From the NCBI GenBank assembly GCA_034430425.1, contig DAOUEK010000002.1:10810-74809 (forward strand): a DNA stretch of 64,000 bases, read 5' to 3'. The notes beneath the pieces are model-generated. The model was not told the DNA's origin, did not search any database, and saw only the letters and a list, made by a program, of their open reading frames with translations. Shown one piece after another: positions 43,181 through 52,343 of this stretch. This DNA comes from WVZH01 sp034430425. GTDB taxonomy: Bacteria; Chloroflexota; Anaerolineae; Anaerolineales; E44-bin32. The number at the start of each line of letters is the position of its first letter. The stretch's first letter is position 1. A program made the position numbers and the translations under genes.

Positions 43181-44368
43181 ATGAAAGCGATTCAATTAAA
43201 ATGCAGCCGTGAACGATCTGTAAACCGCCGACATCCCTGGATCTTTTCCGGAGCGGTCGAACGAGTCGATGGCAATCCACAATCTGGCGAGACCGTTGAG
43301 GTGCTGGATCACACAGGTGCCTGGCTGGCCAGAGGGGCATATTCCCCACAATCCAGTATTCGAGTGCGGATTTGGACCTGGGATGCGGATGAAGCCATCA
43401 ATGAGGGCTTTTTCAAGCAGCGGATCGAGGCTGCCATCAATACTCGTTGTGGTCTGCGAGATGAGCCAGAAGTCAATGCGTATCGGGAAATCCACGCCGA
43501 GTCGGATGGGCTGCCGGGTTTGATCGTCGATCGCTATGCTGATGTGCGTGTTGTTCAGTTCCTGACGACAGGGGTTGAATTCTGGCGGGAACCGATCCTG
43601 TCGATTTTGGCATCCATTGGCAAGTGCAGGACAATCTACGAGCGTTCGGACAGTGAAGTACGCATGAAAGAGGGATTGCCGCAGCGCGCGCTGCATGTCT
43701 CTGGCGATGAAGCGGATGAAGAGATACTCATCCGAGAATATGGGCTGCAATATTATGTTGATGTTCGCCAGGGTCAAAAAACAGGCTTTTACCTGGACCA
43801 GCGAGAGAATCGAAAGATCGTACGCTCGCTGGTGAGCGGTAAAGATGTGCTTGACTGTTTTTGCTACAGCGGTGGTTTCACGCTTGCCGCGTTGGCCGGC
43901 AATGCAAAACATGTGCTTTCTATCGACTCCTCGGCAAGCGCATTGGCACTTGCGTGTCGAAATGTGGATTTGAATGCTGCCTGCTCTGATCGTTGCGAAT
44001 GGATTCAGGGCGATGTATTTGCAGTGTTACGCACATTACGCGATCGGGATTCATCCTTTGACGTCATCGTCCTCGATCCGCCAAGATTTGCGCCGACGGC
44101 TTCGACGAAAGAAAGAGCTGCGCGGGCTTATAAGGATATCAACATCCTGGCATTCAAGCTCTTGCGTGAGAGCGGGGCGCTGATCACCTTTTCCTGCTCC
44201 GGCGGTGTGTCGCCGATGTTATTCGAGCAGATCGTAGCCGGCGCGGCGCTCGATGCAGGTGTTACAGCGAAAATTGCGGGTTGGTTAAACCAGCCACAGG
44301 ATCATCCCGTAGCGCTCCATTTTCCCGAAGGGAGGTACTTGAAAGGTTTGGTATGCCGCCTTGTATGA
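43181..44368 (+). CDS. Class I rRNA methyltransferase (RlmI/RlmK type)
   Basis: A 395-residue RNA methyltransferase with an N-terminal PUA domain (NRRHPWIFSGAVERVDG, GETVEVLDHTG), an EEHD-like middle part, and a Rossmann domain: VLDCFCYSGGFTLAALAG (motif I), VLSIDSSASAL, DVIVLDPPRFAPT (motif IV), ITFSCSGGVS (motif VI). Family members methylate a cytosine C5 (m5C) or related base in 23S rRNA. It stands alone between ligA and the rhomboid gene on the same strand. Confidence 0.9.
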   Translation: MKAIQLKCSRERSVNRRHPWIFSGAVERVDGNPQSGETVEVLDHTGAWLARGAYSPQSSIRVRIWTWDADEAINEGFFKQRIEAAINTRCGLRDEPEVNAYREIHAESDGLPGLIVDRYADVRVVQFLTTGVEFWREPILSILASIGKCRTIYERSDSEVRMKEGLPQRALHVSGDEADEEILIREYGLQYYVDVRQGQKTGFYLDQRENRKIVRSLVSGKDVLDCFCYSGGFTLAALAGNAKHVLSIDSSASALALACRNVDLNAACSDRCEWIQGDVFAVLRTLRDRDSSFDVIVLDPPRFAPTASTKERAARAYKDINILAFKLLRESGALITFSCSGGVSPMLFEQIVAGAALDAGVTAKIAGWLNQPQDHPVALHFPEGRYLKGLVCRLV

Positions 44369-44394
44369 TGGATGCCTGAAACCGCAAACCAGGG

Positions 44395-44424
44395 TTGTTT
44401 GTAGTGGAACGCGTCGGTTAAAAT
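44395..44424 (+). promoter_or_regulatory. Possible promoter of the rhomboid gene
   Basis: TTGTTT (44395-44400), an 18-bp spacer and TAAAAT (44419-44424), 80 bp before the rhomboid start. The match is moderate. Confidence 0.35.
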
Positions 44425-44503
44425 GGTATGGTGAACGCAGGAAATTCCCCGGCATGGTTGGATTACTGCGATTACGGTTCGAGATCAAGATGCGAGGTTA
44501 TTA

Positions 44504-45229
44504 ATGCTTCCTTTACGCGATATTAATCCCACCCGCCGTTTTCCAATTCTCACCTATACATTGATCGCCTTGAACGTGCTGGTTTTCTTGTGGCAGGACA
44601 GTATACCGAAAAGTGAATTGCAATCGATGTTTATGGATCTTTCCGTCGTGCCATCTGAAATTACCGCATCGCCGTTCGCTTTCGAGTCATTTATGGACAT
44701 CGTACGCAGCATGTTTTTCCATGCCGGTTGGGCACATCTCCTCGGCAATATGCTCTACCTGTGGCTTTTTGGGGACAATGTCGAAGATCGCTTGGGGAAG
44801 CTGGCTTTCCTAATCCTGTATTTTGCCAGTGGTTTCACAGCAGCGTTTGCGCAGGTTATGATCAATCCAAATTCGATCATACCTCTCGTCGGTGCCAGCG
44901 GCGCCATCGCTGGGGTGTTAGGCAGTTACCTTGTATTGTTCCCTGGTGTGAGAGTACAGGGCATCGTCCCACTGGGTTTTTTCTCGAGACTATCTGAATG
45001 GCCCGCATGGTCGGTGCTGGCATTGTGGTTTGTTCTGCAGTTGTTTAATGGGCTTTTCTCCATCGGAGTGGACACTTCCGCCGCAGGCGGCGTGGCGTTC
45101 TTCGCTCATATCGGTGGTTTCGTATTGGGTCTCGTACTGACTCTCATTCTGATAGTCTTTATCCGGCAACCCCCGGCAGAAGAACGACGCCAGGCGCTCT
45201 ACATGCGCTCGCAAAAGTATCGTTTCTAA
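44504..45229 (+). CDS. Rhomboid-family intramembrane serine protease
   Basis: A 241-residue protein with six to seven membrane helices. HAGWAHLLGNMLYLWLFGDNVED is the conserved TM2/L3 region, GASGAIAGVLGSYLVL carries the catalytic Ser, and FFAHIGGFVLGLVL the catalytic His. The DxE-type loop and the G-x-S-G pair are complete, so it should be active and cleave transmembrane segments of other proteins. The stop lies two bases before the MBL gene, which suggests co-transcription. Confidence 0.93.
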   Translation: MLPLRDINPTRRFPILTYTLIALNVLVFLWQDSIPKSELQSMFMDLSVVPSEITASPFAFESFMDIVRSMFFHAGWAHLLGNMLYLWLFGDNVEDRLGKLAFLILYFASGFTAAFAQVMINPNSIIPLVGASGAIAGVLGSYLVLFPGVRVQGIVPLGFFSRLSEWPAWSVLALWFVLQLFNGLFSIGVDTSAAGGVAFFAHIGGFVLGLVLTLILIVFIRQPPAEERRQALYMRSQKYRF

Positions 45230-45231
45230 TC

Positions 45232-45894
45232 ATGTTGGAAATCCACAATCTCTCCCTGGGAATGGTCCGGGCTTATCTATTGGCCTTCGATCAGGGCCTC
45301 ATCCTGGTGGATGCGGGTATGCCCGGCTACGCGGGAAGCGTTCTGCGGAAAATGTCGTCATTGGGGCGGGGAGATCTTCGTTTGATCTACATCACACATG
45401 CGCATATCGATCATTACGGCAGTGCAGCTGCATTGCGAAAGGCCACGAATGCGCCTATCGCAATTCACGCCGCGGATGAATGTGCCATCTCGCGGGGAGA
45501 ATCGCCTCTCGGTGAACCGCGAGGAAGGGGGCGGATCGTAGGTGCGATGATGCCGCTGGTAGAACGTTTGATACCTTTGGAGCCTTCGAAACCCGACATT
45601 GTCCTAAAGGATGGCGACTCGCTGCGCGACTACGGACTTGATGCTTACGTGCTGCATACGCCGGGGCATACGATGGGTTCGACCAGTTTAATCGTTGAAG
45701 ATCGTTTTGCCTTTGTCGGCGATTTGCTATCGACGAGTGGAAAACCCCATGCGCAGCGTTTGTTTGCGCAAGATTGGTCGGTTATTGAAGAAAGCATCCA
45801 TCGGCTTAAGTCGGCGCGGCCGGAGTGGATTTACACCGGTCACGGCAAGAAACCAATATCGTTTGAGGAATTACTCCAACTTGAAATGGATTAG
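45232..45894 (+). CDS. Metallo-beta-lactamase-fold hydrolase
   Basis: A 220-residue enzyme with ITHAHIDHYGSAAAL (H-x-H-x-D-H), HTPGHTMGSTSLIVEDRFAFVGDLL (later metal ligands His and Asp) and a final GHGKK (last His). The two-metal site is complete. Substrates in this family range from thiolesters to acyl-lactones; none can be assigned. It directly follows the rhomboid gene. The next 222 bp (45895-46116) show no gene or clear signal. Confidence 0.9.
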   Translation: MLEIHNLSLGMVRAYLLAFDQGLILVDAGMPGYAGSVLRKMSSLGRGDLRLIYITHAHIDHYGSAAALRKATNAPIAIHAADECAISRGESPLGEPRGRGRIVGAMMPLVERLIPLEPSKPDIVLKDGDSLRDYGLDAYVLHTPGHTMGSTSLIVEDRFAFVGDLLSTSGKPHAQRLFAQDWSVIEESIHRLKSARPEWIYTGHGKKPISFEELLQLEMD

Positions 45895-46116
45895 ACGCTG
45901 AATTGGCATGTATTCTTCGGTTTACGATCTCGTGCCGCTCTCCAAAGGCGCGATTTCTTTTCATAAATTCACCGTTTCATCTTTGACATTACGGTGTTGC
46001 TATATGAAAAGGAATCCATCGCAAATCATTTTCAACAATATTTCCCATAGCTCCAATGGATGATTGAAGAAAAGTTTCCAAAGCAATAATAAACCGAAAT
46101 TATAACGAGGTATGGA

Positions 46117-47040
46117 ATGCCAAAATATCGATTGATTGTGAACCCAATATCCGGACGAGGGGCGGGCGCAGAGGCAATACCGACACTGCGGCAGGAATTA
46201 TCGATGGCCGGCCTGGATTACGACCTGGAACTTACCCAAAGCCCCTGGCACGCAGTTGAACTGGCACGAGCGGCTGTCGGCGATGGATGTGAATATGTTG
46301 TCGCCGTAGGCGGAGACGGAACGGCGAACGAAGTGCTAAATGGGTTGATGCAGGCGAAGGATGCGGGTGAGGGCTCCGCAGTAATGGGGGTGATCGGCGT
46401 CGGACGTGGAAATGATTTCGCCTTTGGGATGGGCATTCCCGGGGGAATTAAGGAAGGCTGCGACACCTTGCGTAATGGCCATCGACGTACGGTCGATGTC
46501 GGTTGTGTAACCGGCGGCTTGTATCCCGATGGACGCTATTTTGGAAATGGCGTCGGCATCGGTTTCGATGCCGTAGTCGGCTTCGAGGCATTGAAAATGA
46601 AGCGCTTGTCTGGTTTCCTCTGCTATGTTGTCGCGGCGCTGAAAACAATGTTCTTGTATTTCAAAGCGCCAACGGTTCGGATTGAGTTTGATGGACAGAC
46701 AATTGAGATCCCTGCGTTGATGGTTTCGATCATGAACGGACGCCGCATGGGCGGGATTTTCCTGATGGCGCCGGAAGGGGAAAACGACGATGGTCAGTTT
46801 GATATGTGCGTTGCGGAAGAAGTAAAGAAAGCGACGATCTTCGGACTGATCCTGCGATTCATACGGGGCACACAAGCATCGCATCCTTCCATCCGTATGG
46901 CGCGCACGAATACGATCCGCGTGACTGCGCTTCGCGGTACTTTACCGGCACATGCAGATGGCGAGACGCTTTGCACAGATGGAGACCAGTTGTCATTGAC
47001 CATGCAGCCAGGCAAGCTGGAGATCATCACCAAGAAATGA
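46117..47040 (+). CDS. Diacylglycerol/lipid kinase (YegS/DgkB family)
   Basis: A 307-residue kinase. NPISGRGAGAEA, VAVGGDGTANEVLNGL (G-G-D-G-T nucleotide loop), GVIGVGRGNDFAF and the C-terminal GTLPAHADGETL are family signatures. It phosphorylates diacylglycerol or a related lipid. It lies five bases before a plsC-type acyltransferase, so the pair probably acts in phospholipid recycling. Confidence 0.93.
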   Translation: MPKYRLIVNPISGRGAGAEAIPTLRQELSMAGLDYDLELTQSPWHAVELARAAVGDGCEYVVAVGGDGTANEVLNGLMQAKDAGEGSAVMGVIGVGRGNDFAFGMGIPGGIKEGCDTLRNGHRRTVDVGCVTGGLYPDGRYFGNGVGIGFDAVVGFEALKMKRLSGFLCYVVAALKTMFLYFKAPTVRIEFDGQTIEIPALMVSIMNGRRMGGIFLMAPEGENDDGQFDMCVAEEVKKATIFGLILRFIRGTQASHPSIRMARTNTIRVTALRGTLPAHADGETLCTDGDQLSLTMQPGKLEIITKK

Positions 47041-47045
47041 GGGCT

Positions 47046-47723
47046 ATGAAGTCGAATTTAAAACTTGCATTCGTAAATCTGATATTTAAAGTCCTCACGA
47101 CGCTCACCTGCCGGGTTCATGCGGACTCGCTGGAACGAATACCTGATGGTGGGCCGTTGATTATCGTTGCCAATCATGTAAACTTCCTCGACCTTCCCAT
47201 CATGTACCCGAGAGTCTATCCCAAACCAGTCACCGGTTTCGCCAAAGTGGAGACATGGGACAACCCGATCATGGCCTATGTATTCGATATTCTGAAGGCA
47301 ATACCGATTCGTAGAAATGAAGTTGATATTACTGCCTTGCGCAAAGCACTAGAAATTCTCGAAGAGGGCAAGATCATCGCAGTGGCGCCTGAAGGCACAC
47401 GCAGTGGCAACGGGCGGCTGCAGCGCGGAAAAACAGGCGTGGTGATGTTAGCATTAAAAAGCGGAGCGCCTTTGCTGCCAATTGCATATTACGGGGGAGA
47501 GAAGTTCCGGGAAAACATACGCGGGCTTAAACGCACAACGGTGCACATCGACGTAGGGAAACCTTTCTGTCTCGATACACATGGCGAACGGATTACGCGC
47601 GATGTACGAGAGAAGATGGTCGATGAGATCATGGCGCAGGTGGCGGCGTTGCTGCCGCAGGAATACCGTGGCTACTACAGCGATGTAATGGATAAATCGG
47701 AAAAATACATTCGTTTTCTTTAG
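47046..47723 (+). CDS. plsC: 1-acyl-sn-glycerol-3-phosphate acyltransferase
   Basis: A 225-residue PlsC-family enzyme that makes phosphatidic acid from lysophosphatidic acid. VANHVNFLDLPIMY is the H-x4-D catalytic motif, APEGTRSGNGRLQRGKTG the E-G-T-R-S substrate-binding motif, and LLPIAYYGGE motif IV. ATG 47046 was chosen; the open frame upstream overlaps the kinase gene and is not homologous. It follows the lipid kinase gene at once. Confidence 0.93.
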   Translation: MKSNLKLAFVNLIFKVLTTLTCRVHADSLERIPDGGPLIIVANHVNFLDLPIMYPRVYPKPVTGFAKVETWDNPIMAYVFDILKAIPIRRNEVDITALRKALEILEEGKIIAVAPEGTRSGNGRLQRGKTGVVMLALKSGAPLLPIAYYGGEKFRENIRGLKRTTVHIDVGKPFCLDTHGERITRDVREKMVDEIMAQVAALLPQEYRGYYSDVMDKSEKYIRFL

Positions 47724-47876
47724 GGGGAAGTCAGTCTATTCAAGCCAGATCGTTAACTAAAGTGTTGGCAAAACAGCAGCGCTGGGTTGAAGAGACAACG
47801 AATTGTTTGATACACTAATTACCCGGCTCCAATCTATTTTCATTGCGTACGATTCTTCAAGATAATCGAAAGTAAC

Positions 47877-49484
47877 ATGGAAGAATTTTTCATTCAGTTA
47901 CCGATTACGATCAACATCGCCTTGCTTGTTTTGGCTTTGTACATCGTTATTCGCGCTTCGCACATTATGGTCGACGGCGCTGTTTCTATTGCGCACCTGT
48001 CAAATATCAGTCCTCTCGTAATCGGCGCGACAGTGGTGGCGATGGGAACATCGTTTGCCGAGCTGGCTGTTAATTTGGTCGTTGTACTTGGTGGTTCAGA
48101 TACCTCAACGGTTGTGGGCAACATCATTGGCTCGAATCTTGTTAACATCGGTATCGAGCTCGGAATATCGACGCTGATTGCAGGCTTGATCATCGTGCCC
48201 AGAGAGGCGCTGGAAAAGGATATACCTCTTTATATCGCAGCCACCGGCATGATCACGGCCTTAATCGTCGACGGCGCAATAGATCGCTTTGAAGCCATAT
48301 TAATGCTGTTGCTTTTTATTTCTGTGATAAGTCTGATCGTTCAATACGCCAAGGCACGACACATGCGCAGTGAATTGGTCGTCGAATCAACACCGCTCGA
48401 AGGAATATTCCATTCTGATGCTTTGGCGTTATCCAGAAGGCAAGCCGTCGTGGCGCTTTTTGGGGGGTTAGGGACTCTTGTGCTTGCATCACGCTTGTTG
48501 ATCCTCAGCACATCGGCGATTGCTGCCGTCATGAATGTGCCCTGGTTTATCATCGGCCTGGTTATCATCGGGCCGGGAACTTCACTGCCGGAAATTGCTT
48601 CTTCGATTCAGGCGGCGCGTCGTAGACATGCCGATCTGGTGCTTGGGACGGTTTTTGGCAGCAACCTGTTTAATCTTCTTTTCGGATTGGGTCTACCTGC
48701 GCTCATTCGGCCATTGGAGATCGAAGAGACCGCGGTTTCCAGTTTCTTTTTCATGAACATGATCAACATTTCCTTCGTAGTATTGTTATTGATGGATCAT
48801 CGATTTACAGGTCGCAAAGGTTCGATCAACAGAGTGATCGGTTCCTTTCTCATCGCAACCTATGTTGGACTTATCAGCTATCTCGTTGTGGATGCAGCAG
48901 GCGGTGATATTTCGGTATGGTTGTTGATCGTTGCAGCAATGTCGATTTTAAGTACAAGTGTATTTGGGGTCTATCGATGGGGAATTCCGAAATTGCTGCA
49001 ATTCAGGACGAAAAATGGCATTACAGCGGCCAGCTGCAAGATCCTTTGTGCAACACGCGGTGGTCGAGCGAGCCAGCCTACTCATGCAAGAGCGATTCAG
49101 ATTGCAAAGGAAATGAATGCGGAGATCATTTTCTTGTACGTCTTCGATAAAAACGCATTGCCTCGAGAAGCAACACCGCTGGTTATTAACGTCGAAGCTC
49201 AAATCCGACACATGCGTCGATTCCTTCAAAGAACTGCTGTTGAAAGTGCCTGCCAGGCGGGCGTTCGCTCGCAGGTGATAGTGCGTGCCGGTAGTTTGAT
49301 CGAGCAAATCACTGCAATTGTCGACGAAGAAAGTGTCAATATTACCATATTGGGAAATCCCAAAGAACACGGCAGTTTGTTTAAACGCGATGCATTGCGA
49401 TCTCTGGCGAAGGAGATCGCATCTTCGACGGGAATTGAAGTCATCGCATTAATTGAAGAAGGTGATGAAAGCTATACTGGTTAA
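47877..49484 (+). CDS. Na+/Ca2+ exchanger-family protein with C-terminal universal stress domain
   Basis: A 535-residue fusion. Residues 1-370 have about ten membrane helices with the two alpha-repeats of CaCA exchangers: ATVVAMGTSFAELAVNLV with IIGSNLVNIGIELG, and GPGTSLPEIASSIQAA with VFGSNLFNLLFGLG. Residues 385-535 look like a Usp domain (KILCATRGGRASQPTHARAIQIAKE, IFLYVFDKNA, ILGNPKEHGS), which may bind nucleotide and gate transport. CaCA proteins normally stop after about 320-360 residues, so the Usp part is an addition. A second Usp fusion lies at 26751-27764. Confidence 0.88.
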   Translation: MEEFFIQLPITINIALLVLALYIVIRASHIMVDGAVSIAHLSNISPLVIGATVVAMGTSFAELAVNLVVVLGGSDTSTVVGNIIGSNLVNIGIELGISTLIAGLIIVPREALEKDIPLYIAATGMITALIVDGAIDRFEAILMLLLFISVISLIVQYAKARHMRSELVVESTPLEGIFHSDALALSRRQAVVALFGGLGTLVLASRLLILSTSAIAAVMNVPWFIIGLVIIGPGTSLPEIASSIQAARRRHADLVLGTVFGSNLFNLLFGLGLPALIRPLEIEETAVSSFFFMNMINISFVVLLLMDHRFTGRKGSINRVIGSFLIATYVGLISYLVVDAAGGDISVWLLIVAAMSILSTSVFGVYRWGIPKLLQFRTKNGITAASCKILCATRGGRASQPTHARAIQIAKEMNAEIIFLYVFDKNALPREATPLVINVEAQIRHMRRFLQRTAVESACQAGVRSQVIVRAGSLIEQITAIVDEESVNITILGNPKEHGSLFKRDALRSLAKEIASSTGIEVIALIEEGDESYTG

Positions 49485-49581
49485 GATGACAATAATTATG
49501 GTATATAGATAGTACGGGAATGGGCACTCTCTGTTTAAGCACATCGATCATTCTAAAAAGCATCGGTTTCGGAGTTTACGG

Positions 49582-49926
49582 TTGGCAGAAAGAAGGAAAC
49601 TTGAACGGCGGCATTTGATCTATTATCTGCGTGTATTCGAGCGCGGCACCGGGCGCCTCGTGGGACATCTGGTCGATATATCCACTGAAGGTTTGATGCT
49701 GCTTAGTGAGGAACCGATCGAAATCGATCGTGTATTTTACTTCCGCATGACACTTCCGACGGAAATTCGATCGAGTGCGCACGTCACGTTTACTGCCCGC
49801 AGTATCTGGTGCAAACCCGATAATAGCCCCGATTTCTACGCGACGGGTTTCAGCTTTGAAGAAGTCACCTCCGAAGATATTCGTGTGATTGAAAACCTGA
49901 TTGATGCCTATGGGCTTAAAGACTAA
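49582..49926 (+). CDS. PilZ-domain protein
   Basis: A 114-residue single-domain protein. The opening AERRKLERRHLIYYLRVFERGTGRLVGHLVDISTEGLMLLSEE fits the c-di-GMP-binding PilZ pattern R-x3-R and (D/N)-x-S-x2-G, here ERRHL ... DISTEG. It begins with TTG 49582 preceded by GGAG. A stand-alone c-di-GMP receptor; the output is unknown. The gap 49927-50187 (261 bp) has a GC-rich hairpin and no gene. Confidence 0.9.
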   Translation: MAERRKLERRHLIYYLRVFERGTGRLVGHLVDISTEGLMLLSEEPIEIDRVFYFRMTLPTEIRSSAHVTFTARSIWCKPDNSPDFYATGFSFEEVTSEDIRVIENLIDAYGLKD

Positions 49927-49996
49927 ACCCTTTCCCCAATAACTATCGCTGTTTTCTCTTTATTACATCTGGAATAATTAAATATCTACACACTAC

Positions 49997-50011
49997 CGCC
50001 GCGACGGCGGA
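49997..50011. other. Short GC hairpin between PilZ and oxoacid oxidoreductase genes
   Basis: CCGCCG (49997-50002), loop CGA, CGGCGG (50006-50011), with AGAGTATTTT after it. Could be a weak terminator; the T-run is short and displaced. Confidence 0.4.
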
Positions 50012-50187
50012 GAGTATTTTGCCAATTACCAGGATTGCTGGAAAGCTGATCGTAATGGTGTTTTTGAAGGAGTTTTCTAATAATGATATTCGTACATGGC
50101 AAGTCGGGACGGTTCACACTGGGCTTACACTGCTCTCGGAGCGTATGCTAAGAATGTGCCCGGATCATGCCCGTAGGAGGTATACCT

Positions 50188-50430
50188 ATGGCAAAGGGGC
50201 GTATCGTAATTGATGAATCGCTCTGTAAAGGTTGTGAACTGTGCACTACCGTTTGCCCCAAAGACCTCATCCAAATGGCGTCGAACCGCTTTACACCAAA
50301 AGGGTATCGTCCCGCTGAACTTATAGATCCCGAGGAAGCCTGTACGGGATGTGCGATATGCGCCGTCATCTGTCCTGATGCGGCGATAAGCGTATACCGA
50401 TTTGTTGCTGTAGATAAAGTGAATACCTGA
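50188..50430 (+). CDS. korD: 2-oxoacid:ferredoxin oxidoreductase delta subunit (2[4Fe-4S] ferredoxin)
   Basis: An 80-residue ferredoxin with CKGCELCTTVCPKDLIQM and CTGCAICAVICPDAAISVY, both complete [4Fe-4S] motifs. ATG 50188 follows AGGAGG by seven bases; an ATG at 50167 lacks one. It heads a four-gene operon and receives electrons from the catalytic subunits before passing them to free ferredoxin. Confidence 0.93.
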   Translation: MAKGRIVIDESLCKGCELCTTVCPKDLIQMASNRFTPKGYRPAELIDPEEACTGCAICAVICPDAAISVYRFVAVDKVNT

Positions 50431-50462
50431 GCTGTCAAACCCTGGTAGGGGAGGGAGTTGAC

Positions 50463-51548
50463 GTGGCAAAGGAACTTCTGAAGGGCAATGTTGCTTTTGC
50501 GGAAGCGGCTGTGCGCGCTGGGTGTGAGGCGTATTTCGGTTATCCCATCACCCCGCAGACGGAAGCGCTTGAACATATGTCCAAATGCATGCTTGAACTC
50601 GGACGTGTCTTCATTCAGGCCGAAAGTGAAATCGCTGCTATTAACATGGTCTATGGCGCCGCGTGTGCCGGCGCACGCGTGATGACATCTTCTTCAAGCC
50701 CAGGCGTAAGCCTGATGATGGAGGGGATATCCTACATCGCTGCATCCGAAGTGCCGATCGTTTTGGTAGACATCATGCGTGGCGGTCCCGGCCTGGGGAA
50801 TATCGCACCCTCACAAGGGGATTACTTTCAAATCGTCAAAGGCGGGGGACATGGTGATTACCGGCCGCTGGTACTTGCCCCAGCTACTGTTCAGGAATTA
50901 ATAGACTTAACCGGTGAAGCATTTGATCTGGCTGAGAAATATCGATGGATTGTTGTCATACTCGCCGATGGATGCCTGGGCCAGATGATGGAGCCGGCTG
51001 AATTGCCGCCGATGCGCGAGGTTCGATCGAAAAAAGCGCGCCCGGCTTGGGCATTGACAGGCGCAAAGAAGCGGGATGCGAATATCATTACCTCCATTTA
51101 TCTCGATCCACTTGAAGCTGAGAGATTTAACCAGCATCTTCAAGAGAAAATGGCACTGATCGAACAGAATGAGGAGCGTTATCATGAATACATGCTTGAA
51201 GATGCAGAGATAGGCATCGTGGCTTTCGGCACCGCGGGCCGGGTAGCTCAATCTGCTATTCAAGCAGCCCGTGAGGAAGGAATCAAAGTCGGATTACTGC
51301 GTCCGATTTCGCTGTATCCGTATCCCTATGCCCGGGTACGGGAACTGGCGGATCAAGTCCATGCCATCCTCGTCGTTGAGATGAACAGCGGCCAGATGCT
51401 TGAAGATGTCCATTTGGCGGTGGAAGCGAAAGTGCCGATCTCTTTTTACGGAAAAATGGGAGGTGTAGTTCCGTTCCCGGATGAAATCCTTGACGAGATC
51501 CGTGTGGTCCATACGCAGAAGACCGCGCAGGCTATGCGGAGGAGGTAG
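50463..51548 (+). CDS. korA: 2-oxoacid:ferredoxin oxidoreductase alpha subunit (KorA/VorB type)
   Basis: A 361-residue subunit. AGCEAYFGYPITPQTEALEHM and QAESEIAAINMVYGAACAGARVMTSSSSPGVSLMMEGISY are the pyrimidine-binding family signatures; the C-terminal part (GIVAFGTAGRVAQSAI, GLLRPISLYPYP) is the transketolase-C-like domain II. It oxidises a 2-oxoacid with coenzyme A in a TPP reaction. GTG 50463 is preceded by GGGAGG. The sequence looks closer to branched-chain VorB than to pyruvate PorA, but the substrate cannot be fixed by eye. Confidence 0.9.
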   Translation: MAKELLKGNVAFAEAAVRAGCEAYFGYPITPQTEALEHMSKCMLELGRVFIQAESEIAAINMVYGAACAGARVMTSSSSPGVSLMMEGISYIAASEVPIVLVDIMRGGPGLGNIAPSQGDYFQIVKGGGHGDYRPLVLAPATVQELIDLTGEAFDLAEKYRWIVVILADGCLGQMMEPAELPPMREVRSKKARPAWALTGAKKRDANIITSIYLDPLEAERFNQHLQEKMALIEQNEERYHEYMLEDAEIGIVAFGTAGRVAQSAIQAAREEGIKVGLLRPISLYPYPYARVRELADQVHAILVVEMNSGQMLEDVHLAVEAKVPISFYGKMGGVVPFPDEILDEIRVVHTQKTAQAMRRR

Positions 51549-51550
51549 TG

Positions 51551-52318
51551 ATGACCACGGATAAAATGGTCGAGATGCTCGTGTATACAAAACCAGAATG
51601 CCTGACCACGATGGGCACACATTATTGTCCGGGTTGTACACACGGTGTGGCGCATCGACTCATTGCTGAAGTCATCGACGAGCTGGGGATTCGCGAAGAG
51701 ACAATCGGTGTTGCGCCGGTGGGATGTGCCGTTTTTGCCTACAACTATTTCGACATGGATTTCGCGGAAGCGGCGCATGGAAGAGCGCCAGCGATGGCCA
51801 CAGGGATCAAACGCATCAATCCGGAGCAGTTCGTTTTTACCTATCAAGGCGATGGGGATCTTGCTTCGATCGGGATTGCAGAAATCCTGCACGCGGCAAC
51901 TCGTGGCGAAAATATCACTGTGATTTTTATCAATAACGCCATTTACGGCATGACGGGTGGACAGATGGCCCCTACGTCACTGCCAGGACAGCATACTTCT
52001 TCAACTCCGATGGGCCGAGAAGCTGCATTGCATGGCTTTCCGATCCGTATGTGCGAACTCGTTGCTCAAATGGACGGAGCGGCGTTCGTCAGCCGGCAGA
52101 GTATGCATGATGTCAGGCATATCCGAATGGCAAAGAAGGCGATACGGAAAGCATTCGAAGTTCAGCAGAGATGCCTCGGGCTTTCCCTGGTTGAGTTGTT
52201 GTCGACCTGCCCGACCAATTGGGGTATGAGCGCAATCGAAGCAATGCAGTGGGTGGAAGATCATATGATCCCGGCATTTCCATTGGGTGACTATAAGATT
52301 CCCGAAGCGGCAGCTTGA
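51551..52318 (+). CDS. korB: 2-oxoacid:ferredoxin oxidoreductase beta subunit (TPP-binding)
   Basis: A 255-residue TPP subunit. YCPGCTHGVAHRLIAEV supplies the C-P-G-C iron-sulfur/TPP region, and FTYQGDGDLASIGIAEILHAATRGENITVIFINNAIYGMTGGQ is the G-D-G-D ... N-N TPP/Mg motif. ATG 51551 has GGAGG five bases before it. It overlaps nothing and lies two bases after the alpha stop. Confidence 0.92.
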   Translation: MTTDKMVEMLVYTKPECLTTMGTHYCPGCTHGVAHRLIAEVIDELGIREETIGVAPVGCAVFAYNYFDMDFAEAAHGRAPAMATGIKRINPEQFVFTYQGDGDLASIGIAEILHAATRGENITVIFINNAIYGMTGGQMAPTSLPGQHTSSTPMGREAALHGFPIRMCELVAQMDGAAFVSRQSMHDVRHIRMAKKAIRKAFEVQQRCLGLSLVELLSTCPTNWGMSAIEAMQWVEDHMIPAFPLGDYKIPEAAA

Positions 52319-52343
52319 CACCTATCATTTTCCGGAGGGAAAC

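Noticed and set aside
50019..50213. 64-codon open frame upstream of korD
   Set aside because: It runs through the korD ribosome-binding site and start and looks like random sequence.
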